A stretch of 14,461 nucleotides of DNA from Chitinophaga pinensis (GCA_943329105.2 CALQCP020000029.1:1-14461), one strand, 5' to 3'. Shown: positions 6,899 to 14,088, numbered from the stretch's first letter. Notes: generated from the letters alone by a model not told the origin. Numbers and translations: made by a program.

Positions 6899-7876
6899 AT
6901 GGCAAAGAGCGAACTTGCAATCGGCATTGATCTTGGCGGAACCAACATGAGCGTGGGCGTGGTTGATCGCCGCGGCAGGGTGGTGGCGCGTGCAAAGAAG
7001 AAGACCAAGGCGCAGGAGGGTCGCGATGTTGTCATTGACCGCCTGGTGATGACCATGGAGGCCGCATGCGAGGCGGGAAATGTGAAACTCGCGGACATTC
7101 GAACGGTGGGTATTGGCGCTCCTGGACCGGTTGATAGTGAGCGCGGTGTGGTGATTACCGCCGGCAACCTTGGTTGGAAAAATGTTCCGCTGGGGGAGAT
7201 CTTGCGCAAGCGGCTCGGCATTCCGGTCACCGTCGACAACGACGCCAATGTTGCCGCGTGGGGCGAAGCCACCGTTGGCGCTGGCGAGGGATGTGAATCA
7301 TTGCTGGCGGTTTGGGTTGGTACTGGCGTCGGGGCCGGCATTGTGATGGGCGGCAAGATCTGGCGCGGCGACCTCTTTACCGCCGGCGAATTTGGGCATG
7401 TGATCATGTACAGCAACGGTCAGCCGGGAAGCCGCAAGGTGGAGGAGTTCTGCAGCCGCACTGGCATTGTGCGCTCCTTGCGCACGCTGGCTGGATTGAA
7501 TCCAGAATCGCTCTTCCACAAAATTTTGGCGCGCCACGAAGCCGACGGCAAGGCCGGACCTCTGGGCAGCAGTGGAATCGCCGAGTGCTACAACGCCAAC
7601 GATCCACTGGTCCGTGAAGTGGTTGATTCGTCAGCAGAATTACTTGGAATTGGCATTGCCAATTGGATCACCATGGCTTCGATGCGCACGGTCATTTTGG
7701 GTGGCGGTATCACCGAGGCATTAGGAAAGCCGTACGCCGATCGCGTTGAGGACTCCATTCGACGCCATGTATTCCCATCGGCAATTGCGCCCAAGGTGAG
7801 CGTTCGCGTGACCAAACTCAAGGACGATGCAGGAGTCCTTGGTGCGGCCATGCTGGCGTGGGACGCGCTGGGCTAA
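6899..7876 (+). CDS. ROK-family sugar kinase (glucokinase-like) lacking the zinc cysteine motif
   Basis: ROK kinases phosphorylate hexoses or N-acetylhexosamines with ATP. The 325-residue product has the phosphate-binding GIDLGGTNMSVGVVD (9-23), GIGAPGPVDSERG (71-83), the catalytic-base region VDNDANVAAWGEA with Asp115, GTGVGAGIVMGGKIWRG (141-157), and the sugar-contacting Glu164 and His167 in AGEFGHV. The usual CxCGxxGCxE zinc loop after this His is replaced by YSNGQPGSRKVEEF (171-184). All three Cys are absent, and a two-residue insertion seems to place the sugar-contacting Glu at E182. An adenosine-site LGGGIT is at 267-272. The start at 6899 gives the family's usual N-terminus. An in-frame ATG at 6857 would add 14 residues and overlap gatC's start codon. 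No Shine-Dalgarno decides it. Substrate is not predictable from the sequence alone. Confidence 0.92.
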   Translation: MAKSELAIGIDLGGTNMSVGVVDRRGRVVARAKKKTKAQEGRDVVIDRLVMTMEAACEAGNVKLADIRTVGIGAPGPVDSERGVVITAGNLGWKNVPLGEILRKRLGIPVTVDNDANVAAWGEATVGAGEGCESLLAVWVGTGVGAGIVMGGKIWRGDLFTAGEFGHVIMYSNGQPGSRKVEEFCSRTGIVRSLRTLAGLNPESLFHKILARHEADGKAGPLGSSGIAECYNANDPLVREVVDSSAELLGIGIANWITMASMRTVILGGGITEALGKPYADRVEDSIRRHVFPSAIAPKVSVRVTKLKDDAGVLGAAMLAWDALG

Positions 7877-7882
7877 AGCGAA

Positions 7883-8695
7883 CTACTTGCGGTCGTTGGC
7901 CATCATGGCCGCGCGGAACGCAAGTTTCAATGCTTCCAAGTAGATCCAGACCAAGGTCACCATAAGCGCGTAGGCGAAGTACCACTCGTACTCCTTGCCA
8001 ACGCGGCTAGCCACCGCGGTCTCCACTTGTTGGAAATCAACAATCAGCCACAGCGACGCGATCAACAGAATCACCGCGTTGATGCCCAGGCCGACCCACG
8101 CCATCTTGCCACCTTGGGTAGCGCTCTGCAGCGACAACCCAGGAATCTCGATACTGAAGAAGCCCAGCACAAACTGCGCCAAGTACATGATGCCAATGCC
8201 AATAGTGAGCGTTGAAAGCACGGCAACGAATCGGCCGTTGGCGCGGATCAAACCGGCGCGGTAGACGATCAGCATGGCGGCGGTGATCGAAAGTGTGATG
8301 ACGAAGGCTTGTAGTCCCAGCCCGCCAAACGCAGTGATATCGCGATCTGCCAACATCGAGTCAAGGAGCAGGGCCATCACGCCAAGCATGGCGCCTTGAG
8401 TGATGCTGTAGAGCGGAGCCGCCCAGTACGCTCGCTCCGGCTTGCGCCACAGCGCAAAGAAGCAGACCAGGCTCGCAACCAAGGCTGCGATGAAGATTCC
8501 CCAGATGGCGCCTTGCCCGACGGTGCGCACCAGCACGCCGCCAGCAATGCCACCAACCACTGCCAGTGAAACCGCAATGGTGGTCTTCTGTGCCACGCCA
8601 GCCACTGTTGCCAGTTGCGTCGCTGGGCGGGCGTGTGAATCGGCTGCGAGTTGGGTGTCGGCGAGAACCGGATTTGATGATCGGAGGTCGAGCAT
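7883..8695 (-). CDS. Bax inhibitor-1/YccA-like multi-pass membrane protein
   Basis: The 270-residue product is a polytopic inner-membrane protein of the bacterial Bax-inhibitor-1-like class (TMBIM fold; family members include pH-sensitive Ca2+ leak proteins and YccA/FtsH-interacting proteins). The N-terminus LRSSNPVLAD is typical of this subgroup. About seven membrane helices follow (near 38-58, 64-82, 93-112, 123-145, 155-178, 196-218 and 238-258). The C-terminal signature IVDFQQVETAVASRVGKEYE, then YFAYALMVTLVWIYLEALKL, is the strongest family mark and includes the Asp of the second-last helix. It lies 59 bp downstream of phoH on the same strand and may be co-transcribed with it. Its ATG is inside an 11-bp perfect hairpin and has no ordinary Shine-Dalgarno. 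Its stop lies 6 bp from the ROK kinase stop on the other strand. The true physiological role is unknown. Confidence 0.92.
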   Translation of the reverse strand: MLDLRSSNPVLADTQLAADSHARPATQLATVAGVAQKTTIAVSLAVVGGIAGGVLVRTVGQGAIWGIFIAALVASLVCFFALWRKPERAYWAAPLYSITQGAMLGVMALLLDSMLADRDITAFGGLGLQAFVITLSITAAMLIVYRAGLIRANGRFVAVLSTLTIGIGIMYLAQFVLGFFSIEIPGLSLQSATQGGKMAWVGLGINAVILLIASLWLIVDFQQVETAVASRVGKEYEWYFAYALMVTLVWIYLEALKLAFRAAMMANDRK

Positions 8696-8722
8696 GGTGG
8701 GGGATTGTAGCCCCCCACCATG
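8693..8722 (-). promoter_or_regulatory. Perfect hairpin burying the start codon of the Bax-inhibitor-like gene
   Basis: CATGGTGGGGG at 8693-8703 and CCCCCACCATG at 8712-8722 are perfect inverted repeats of 11 bp with an 8-nt loop. In minus-strand RNA the second arm ends with the ATG of the downstream gene, so the start codon is paired. No U-run follows, so it is not a typical intrinsic terminator. It lies between the phoH stop (8755) and the next gene. It could be a translational switch or an mRNA-processing/stability element. Confidence 0.6.
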
Positions 8723-8754
8723 GAGTTCAGCAATTTCGTGCTTCGTGCCGCGAC

Positions 8755-10314
8755 TTAGAGGACTTCCGCCGCCAAGCTGGCCAATTCGCTGCGTTCCGTC
8801 TTACTCAGCGTGACATGCCCGGCGATGGTCTGCCCCTTCAGGCGCTCAATGGCGTGTGCCAAGCCGTTGGAGGCGGCATCCAGGTACGGGTTGTCAATCT
8901 GTCCAATGTCGCCGCACAGCACAATCTTGGTGCCATCGCCAACGCGGCTCACAATGGTCTTGATCTCATGGGGGCTGAGATTCTGTGCCTCGTCAATGAT
9001 CATGAACTGATGGGGAATGGAGCGACCGCGAATATATGTCAACGGCTCCATGACCAGTTTCCCGGTCGCCATCAATTGATCCAAGCGCTGCTCGGTGCTC
9101 TTACTGTCTGCATCGCCTTGCCCGGCGGAGCGAGTGGAGAGTAGGTAGCCGACATTGTCAAAGATCGGCTGCATCCACATGGACAGTTTCTCGTCCTTGT
9201 CGCCCGGCAAGTAACCAATGTCGCGACCAAGTGGCATGATGGGACGCGCTACCAGCAACTTGTCGAGGCGCTCTTCCTTGAAGACCTTTTGCATTCCGGT
9301 GGCGATCGCCATCAGTGTCTTGCCGGTGCCTGCTGGCCCAATCAGCGTGACGAGTTTGACATCATCATCAAGCAGCAAATCAAGAGCCATAGTCTGCTGC
9401 ACGTTGCGTGCCATGATTCCATACACCGGCTTGCGTGGTCCGGTCACGGGAATCAGATGACCCGTGTTTCCAAGGACACGCGCCAGGCCAGTGTGCCCAG
9501 AATCCGCTTGGTCAATCAGGATGACAAACTGATTCGGCACTAGATCTTCCGACTTCATCAATTGCCCATCCGGCGTTCTTCCCGGAGTGATATCCAGCAT
9601 GGTGCGCGGCAATTGTCGCTCTTGATAAAGCGAATCGATGACTTCGGTGCTCACCTGCATGGAGCAATAGCCGGAGTGCAGCCAGTCAGCGTCCACGCGG
9701 TCTGCTTCAAAGTCCTCAGTGTCAATACCAAGCGCATCACACTTCACGCGCGCGTTGATGTCTTTGGTAATGAAGATGGTGCGCAGTCCCTGGCGATTCA
9801 ATTTAGCGGCAACGCTGAGAATCAGATTGTCATTCTTGTTCAGCTCCAGCGAACGTTCGTCCTCCATCGGCTCCACGCGCGCTACGCGGATGATGCCGCC
9901 TTGTTCGTTCCAGACGACGCCTTCGAATAGATGGCCGATGCTGCGCAATTTGTCCAAGCCACGCACCACTTGGCGCGCGTTGCGTCCGGTTTCATCATTG
10001 TTCTTCTTGAAGGTGTCCAGCTCCTCAATCACCGTGAGCGGAATGACCACCTCGTGCTCCTCAAACTTGAAGATCGCTTGCGGATTGTGCAGCAGCACGT
10101 TCGTGTCAAGCACGAAATACTTTTTGGTTGCCAACGCTCCCTGCGCGGCGGATTGGGTTGTGCTTCGGGCTTCAGACGCGTCGTGAGGGGTGTGAGTGGT
10201 CAACGCGCGATCCTTCAGTTGGCAGAGCCCAAGGGCGGCTCCGTAGGTGCTGTGCCGGCAGTAACGCCGGTCAATGGCGGCCGCATCCGTGCGGTCCCGG
10301 TTCTGAACTGACAT
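8755..10314 (-). CDS. phoH: PIN domain-PhoH ATPase fusion protein
   Basis: This type of protein joins a PIN-fold RNase to a PhoH P-loop ATPase and is linked to RNA unwinding and cleavage. In the 519-residue form starting at the ATG at 10314, the PIN domain begins near residue 64 (KKYFVLDTNVLLHNP). Its acidic residues include Asp70, the Glu97-Glu98 pair in VIEELD, Asp162 in KNDNLIL and Asp185 in TKDINARVKC. The ATPase half has Walker A GPAGTGKT (326-333), Walker B FMIIDEAQN (437-445), SPHEIKTIVSRVG and LCGDIGQIDNPYLD. The C-terminus HVTLSKTERSELASLAAEVL is family-typical. The N-terminal 60 residues look unconserved. A TTG at 10203, with AAGGA seven bases upstream, would give a 482-residue protein starting closer to the PIN domain and may be the true start. 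The reading frame extends to 10617, but that part overlaps the divergent Nif3 gene and is rejected. Confidence 0.93.
   Translation of the reverse strand: MSVQNRDRTDAAAIDRRYCRHSTYGAALGLCQLKDRALTTHTPHDASEARSTTQSAAQGALATKKYFVLDTNVLLHNPQAIFKFEEHEVVIPLTVIEELDTFKKNNDETGRNARQVVRGLDKLRSIGHLFEGVVWNEQGGIIRVARVEPMEDERSLELNKNDNLILSVAAKLNRQGLRTIFITKDINARVKCDALGIDTEDFEADRVDADWLHSGYCSMQVSTEVIDSLYQERQLPRTMLDITPGRTPDGQLMKSEDLVPNQFVILIDQADSGHTGLARVLGNTGHLIPVTGPRKPVYGIMARNVQQTMALDLLLDDDVKLVTLIGPAGTGKTLMAIATGMQKVFKEERLDKLLVARPIMPLGRDIGYLPGDKDEKLSMWMQPIFDNVGYLLSTRSAGQGDADSKSTEQRLDQLMATGKLVMEPLTYIRGRSIPHQFMIIDEAQNLSPHEIKTIVSRVGDGTKIVLCGDIGQIDNPYLDAASNGLAHAIERLKGQTIAGHVTLSKTERSELASLAAEVL
10201..10215 (-). promoter_or_regulatory. 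phoH: Alternative TTG start with Shine-Dalgarno for phoH
   Basis: AAGGA (plus positions 10211-10215) lies seven bases before a TTG codon (10203 to 10201) in the phoH frame. The ATG at 10314 has no comparable site. This start would remove 37 unconserved residues. Confidence 0.45.
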
Positions 10315-10374
10315 AAGAGTGCGATGTTCTCGGCCCCCCGTCAAGGGGTTTCCGGACGAATGAACGCTACTCTT
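10315..10374. promoter_or_regulatory. Inverted repeat in the phoH/Nif3 divergent promoter region
   Basis: AAGAGTGCG (10315-10323) and CGCTACTCTT (10365-10374) are inverted copies with one bulged base, about 41 bp apart. One arm abuts the phoH ATG and the other ends 8 bp before the Nif3 ATG. The symmetry about a divergent intergenic region would fit an operator shared by both genes. This is inference from layout only. Confidence 0.3.
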
Positions 10375-10381
10375 GCAATCC

Positions 10382-11665
10382 ATGGCACGCTCAGCACCAC
10401 GCCGCCCCCGCCCGATCGCTCCTGTTGGACGGACTCGTCGATCGGGGCGCCCGCCCGCGGGCAAGCCGTCATCGGTGGGGGCACTGGCCGCCGCCATGGA
10501 GGCGGTTGCGCCCGCTCGGCTTGCTGAAAGTTGGGACAACGTTGGTCTCTTGCTTGGCGATCGCGCCGCGCCTTGCGGCCGCGTGCTGGTGGCGGTGGAT
10601 TGGACAGCCGCCGTCATGGAAGAGGCACTCGCGCTGGGCGTGGATGCAGTGGTCAGCTACCACCCGCCCATCTTCGACCCGCTCAAACGCTTGGCATCGG
10701 ATGACCCACGACAGCGCCTCTTGCTTGATGCGGCGCAAGCGGGCATTGCGCTGCTCTCGCCACATACGGCCCTTGATGCAGTGAAGGGCGGAGTGAACGA
10801 TTGGCTGGCAGAGGGCATTGCTGGCGGAGCAGATGCACTCGCTTTGAGCGCCGGGTTCGAGCCGCTTCGGCCGGCTGCACTGCTGCCTGGTGGTGAGGCG
10901 TTCAAATTGGTTGTGTTTGTGCCCATGCACGCCTCGCAGTCCATGCGCGATGCACTCGCGCAAGCTGGCGCTGGAGTCATTGGTCAATACGATCAGTGCA
11001 CGGTGCGTGGCGATGTCACCGGAACATTTCGCGCAAATGCTGCAGCAAAGCCCACAGTGGGCACGCGCGGCGTGACTCAGGAAGTTCGCGAAGAGCGCAT
11101 CGAAATGGTCAGTAGTGCGGCACGATTACCCTGGGCCATTGCAGCTCTGCGGGCTGTCCATCCCTATGAAGAACCGGTGTTCGAAGTCCATGCACTCGCT
11201 GCGCGGCCATCATTGGATGAAGGCTCGGGACGACTGCTGGTCTTGCGCACCCCGGCTACGGCTCGAGAAATTGCGGCACGCTTGCGGCGCCATCTTGCTA
11301 CCAAGCGCATTGACTCCGTGTGCCCACCTGGATGCGAAGGATTGCGGCACACACGGATCGCGCTGTGCCCAGGTTCAGGCGCGTCGTTTCTTTCCGAAGC
11401 AACCGCGCGCGATGCAACGCTCTTGGTGACTGGGGAAGCGCGTCACCATGATCACCTGGCGGCAATCTCCGCAGGCATCACGCTGTTGTTGCCGGGTCAC
11501 ACGCAGACGGAACGCGGCTACATGCCAGAACTAGCCCGACGATTGGCAGTGGCGCTTCCTGGAGTTTCATTCACCACTTCGCAGGCGGATCTACCGCCGC
11601 TCAGTGAGGCTTCAATGCGCCCGGTGCCGGCACTAGGCGCGCGGCCGCGGCGACCGCTTCGCTAA
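10382..11665 (+). CDS. Nif3-family dinuclear metal protein (GTP cyclohydrolase 1 type 2 homologue)
   Basis: Nif3 proteins are widespread toroidal hexamers with a two-metal site; their reaction is unsettled. The product (427 residues from this ATG) has the N-terminal block LAESWDNVGLLLGD (47-60), VSYHPPIFDPLKRL (91-104) with metal-ligand candidate His94, and SPHTALDAVKGGVNDWLAEG (126-145) with Asp132. A middle insert domain (about 174-275) of the YqfO/PII-like type contains VHPYEEPVFEVHALA. The C-terminal half has TGEARHHDHLA and GHTQTERGYMPELARRL with His373 and Glu377. The motifs SYHPPIF, SPHTA-D and TERG resemble eukaryotic NIF3L1 more than the usual bacterial SHHPLIF. The first 35 residues are Arg/Pro-rich and probably not conserved; a GTG at 10475 would give the normal family N-terminus. 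The last 65 bp overlap the convergent B12-protein gene. Confidence 0.93.
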   Translation: MARSAPRRPRPIAPVGRTRRSGRPPAGKPSSVGALAAAMEAVAPARLAESWDNVGLLLGDRAAPCGRVLVAVDWTAAVMEEALALGVDAVVSYHPPIFDPLKRLASDDPRQRLLLDAAQAGIALLSPHTALDAVKGGVNDWLAEGIAGGADALALSAGFEPLRPAALLPGGEAFKLVVFVPMHASQSMRDALAQAGAGVIGQYDQCTVRGDVTGTFRANAAAKPTVGTRGVTQEVREERIEMVSSAARLPWAIAALRAVHPYEEPVFEVHALAARPSLDEGSGRLLVLRTPATAREIAARLRRHLATKRIDSVCPPGCEGLRHTRIALCPGSGASFLSEATARDATLLVTGEARHHDHLAAISAGITLLLPGHTQTERGYMPELARRLAVALPGVSFTTSQADLPPLSEASMRPVPALGARPRRPLR

Positions 11666-12743
11666 GACTTCCTGCTGCGGCCGTTGCCCCAATGGCTTCC
11701 GCAAGCCCATCGTCGGCGTTGAACACTCCGCCGCCGACCAGGAGTGGCACGTTTTGAGCTTCGGGATACGCATTCATGGCATCCGCCAGATCCATGGCTG
11801 CGCGTACTGAGAGCAGGGTGGACGCACTTGCTGCCACTAGGTGGAACGCGCGACGTTCGTCAGACGCGCTGTCGACGATCGACATGACCACTTCATGGGC
11901 TGGCACATCGGATCCAAGAAACTCGACGGTCCATCCGTCCATTTCGAGGACATCAGCAACCATGCGAATTCCAGCGTCGTGAAAGTTTCCGCCCACGGTG
12001 CAACACAACACGCGTCGCCCATCGGCAGGTGGCGCCGGCACCGATGCGCGCAATTGCGTAATGATGGAGCGCATGGCGGCGCTGCAGAAATGCTCATCCG
12101 CAATGGAGGCTTCCTGCATGTGCCACATACGACCAATCTCGCACAGTGCTGGCGCCATGATGCGCTCGTAGACATCAAGGAGTGGCAGTCCGCCGCGCAG
12201 TGCCTCAACGGCAATGTTCGCAGCCGCTTGTTGGTCACGTTGCAAGAGATGCAGCAAGAACAATCGCGACAGCGTGGAATCCTTTTCAGTCGCCTCGATC
12301 AGGCTGTGTTCATGATCCGGAGGATCGGCGATCGCGGCGGTAGCTGCTTGGCAGAACGGACTCAAGCGTGCAGCGACAGCGTCAGGGAGTTCCTTCGATA
12401 AGCAAGTGCAAAGCGCCAAGACATGACCTTGAATATCAGCTTCCGAAGCCCCGCGTGCGCGAAGTGCCTCAGCAGCCCAAGCCACATGACCCCCGTAAAA
12501 TTCGGGGCGATTGCAGGCGATGGCCTCTACTAAATGCGAAATCCGCGCTAAGGTCTCGGTGCGCCACAAGCGTCGCCCTTCGGGTCCGTAGCGCCCCGGC
12601 ATGGAAGGGTCATTCTCAAAGTGCAGGTCCACAGCAATGTCCGCAAGACCGCGTTTAACGGCGCTGATCGCGGAGGCATGCTGTCTGGACACTCTGTACA
12701 TCGGATGTGGGTTCGTGCCCCCCAGCGATGCAGATTCAGCCAC
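11601..12743 (-). CDS. Cobalamin-binding protein with a CarH-like photosensory cap and no DNA-binding head
   Basis: The 380-residue product ends in a B12 module. The four-helix cap (about 155-232) includes LDVYERIMAPALCEIGRMWH and IADEHFCSAAMRSI. A Rossmann B12 domain (about 243-370) follows, with GGNFHDAGIRMVADVLE, FLGSDVPAHEVV and LLVGGGVFNADDG. The cap has W207-H208-x8-E217-H218, exactly the W-x9-EH arrangement with the extra His seen in CarH/LitR adenosylcobalamin photoreceptors. The lower-ligand motif is N253-x-H255-x-x-G258 instead of D/E-x-H-x-x-G, so the ligating His is kept. Residues 20-140 form a helical region I do not recognise, not a MerR-type helix-turn-helix. The start is a GTG at 12743 overlapping the fabF stop by 8 bp (GTGGCTGA); an ATG at 12701 is an alternative. 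It is likely a light or B12 sensor acting through another protein. A corrinoid-transfer role is possible but less likely. Confidence 0.88.
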   Translation of the reverse strand: MAESASLGGTNPHPMYRVSRQHASAISAVKRGLADIAVDLHFENDPSMPGRYGPEGRRLWRTETLARISHLVEAIACNRPEFYGGHVAWAAEALRARGASEADIQGHVLALCTCLSKELPDAVAARLSPFCQAATAAIADPPDHEHSLIEATEKDSTLSRLFLLHLLQRDQQAAANIAVEALRGGLPLLDVYERIMAPALCEIGRMWHMQEASIADEHFCSAAMRSIITQLRASVPAPPADGRRVLCCTVGGNFHDAGIRMVADVLEMDGWTVEFLGSDVPAHEVVMSIVDSASDERRAFHLVAASASTLLSVRAAMDLADAMNAYPEAQNVPLLVGGGVFNADDGLAEAIGATAAAGSLSEAVAAAARLVPAPGALKPH

Positions 12744-13992
12744 GGAATCGTGCTAGCACCATAGAGGTGTTGTGGCCGCCGAATCCAAACGAGTTATTGA
12801 TGGCATAGTCAAACTTGACCTCTTGCGCCACATTGGCCACAAAGTTCAAGTCAAAGCCCTCGTCCGGGTTCTCAAGGTTGATGGTGGGGGGTAGTACGCC
12901 CTCCACAATCGCCTTCACGGTTGCCACGGTTTCGATCGCGCCGGCGCCGCCGAGCGTGTGCCCGGTAACGCCTTTGGTACTCGACATGGCAATGTTGGCA
13001 GCGTGCACACCAAAGAGCGACTTCACCGCCAAGACTTCCGCCTTGTCACCCAAGGGGGTGCTGGTGCCGTGCGCGTTGATGTATTTGATATCAGTGGTGT
13101 TCAGCTCTGCATCCTTCAAGGCAATTTCCATTGCCTTGCGTGCGCCGCGACCTTGATCGTCGGGTGCCGCAATATGCGTGGCATCACCGGTAACCCCAAA
13201 GCCCACCAGCTCCGCATAGATGCGTGCGCCGCGTGCTTTGGCATGTTCAAGTTCTTCCATCACAATGATTCCCGCGCCTTCAGCAAGCACAAATCCATCG
13301 CGGTCACGGTCGAATGGTCGACTGGCTCGGGTTGGATCATCGTTGCGCGTACTGAGCGCCTTCATTGCCGCGAAACTGCCAACGCAGAGCGGGGTGACTG
13401 CACCTTCGCTGCCACCAGCCACCATCACATCCGCGTCGCCGCGTTGAATGATGTGGAATGCTGCGCCGATCGCGTGGCTTCCAGTAGCGCATGCAGTCGC
13501 AGTGGCGATGTTCGCGCCCTTCAGGCCAAATCGAATGCTGACATTTCCAGCCAATGCATTGACCATGAGCTTCGGCACAACGAACGGGCTGACTGACCGC
13601 GGACCACGATCAAAGAGCTTTCGTAGGCCAACTTCAATGGTGTCAATGCCGCCGATTCCAGAGCCAATCGCCACGCCGTAGCGGTACGGATCGCCCTGCG
13701 AGAAGTCCATGCCGCTGTCAGCGACCGCTTCTTCCGCTGCGCACATTCCGAACACAGAGAAGCGGTCCATGCGCTGGATGGACTTCGGGTCAATGCGTTT
13801 TTCTGGCTGCAGGTTTCGCACTTCACCGGCAAAGGTCACGCTCCACTCCGGGGTGGGAGTGAACAGCGTGATGGGACCGATTCCGGACTTGCCCTCAATG
13901 AGAGCATTCCAGAATTCCGGCACGGTGTTACCGACGTCTGTCACGGTTCCAAGCCCGGTGATGACAACTCGTCGAAGTGTGATCGTCCGCAT
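12736..13992 (-). CDS. fabF: 3-oxoacyl-[acyl-carrier-protein] synthase II (FabF)
   Basis: FabF condenses malonyl-ACP with acyl-ACP in fatty-acid elongation. The 418-residue product is of normal length. It has N-terminal RRVVITGLGTVTDVGN, the active-site Cys168 in ATACATGSHAIG, His308 in NAHGTSTPLGD, Lys340 and His345 in STKGVTGHTLGGAGA, and the C-terminal NNSFGFGGHNTSMV. All catalytic residues are present, so an active ketosynthase rather than a chain-length factor is expected. The ATG at 13992 starts right at the conserved N-terminus, but no Shine-Dalgarno is visible before it. It is 96 bp downstream of acpP, with a GC-rich hairpin between, and overlaps the following B12-protein gene by 8 bp. 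The TDVGN segment replaces the common SPLGN, a minor variation. Confidence 0.97.
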   Translation of the reverse strand: MRTITLRRVVITGLGTVTDVGNTVPEFWNALIEGKSGIGPITLFTPTPEWSVTFAGEVRNLQPEKRIDPKSIQRMDRFSVFGMCAAEEAVADSGMDFSQGDPYRYGVAIGSGIGGIDTIEVGLRKLFDRGPRSVSPFVVPKLMVNALAGNVSIRFGLKGANIATATACATGSHAIGAAFHIIQRGDADVMVAGGSEGAVTPLCVGSFAAMKALSTRNDDPTRASRPFDRDRDGFVLAEGAGIIVMEELEHAKARGARIYAELVGFGVTGDATHIAAPDDQGRGARKAMEIALKDAELNTTDIKYINAHGTSTPLGDKAEVLAVKSLFGVHAANIAMSSTKGVTGHTLGGAGAIETVATVKAIVEGVLPPTINLENPDEGFDLNFVANVAQEVKFDYAINNSFGFGGHNTSMVLARFRG

Positions 13993-14017
13993 GTCGGGAT
14001 TGGGTCCGTGGAAGGAA

Positions 14018-14049
14018 TGCGCCCCGACCCGGGGTGGGGCCGGGGCGCA
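14018..14049 (-). terminator. Intercistronic hairpin between acpP and fabF
   Basis: TGCGCCCCG (14018-14026) and CGGGGCGCA (14041-14049) form a perfect 9-bp GC-rich stem with a 14-nt loop. On the minus strand it is followed by ATTCCTTCC, only weakly T-rich. It may be a leaky terminator or a 3' stabiliser that keeps acpP message above fabF, in line with the high demand for acyl carrier protein. Confidence 0.55.
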
Positions 14050-14088
14050 ATTTCGGTCAGCGGGTGCTACCCAGAGTCAAATCAAGGG

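Noticed and set aside
7844..7912. 9-bp inverted repeat GCGGCCATG/CATGGCCGC across the ROK and Bax-inhibitor gene ends
   Set aside because: Both arms encode Ala-Ala-Met at the two C-termini and are separated by 51 nt, so chance coding similarity explains it better than a terminator.
10315..10617. N-terminal extension of phoH up to 10617
   Set aside because: It runs antisense through the Nif3 gene 5' region, is low complexity, and precedes the conserved PIN domain by 160 residues.
12368..13596. Several plus-strand open frames of 75 to 212 codons
   Set aside because: They are antisense shadows of the B12-protein and fabF genes, which have full motif support.
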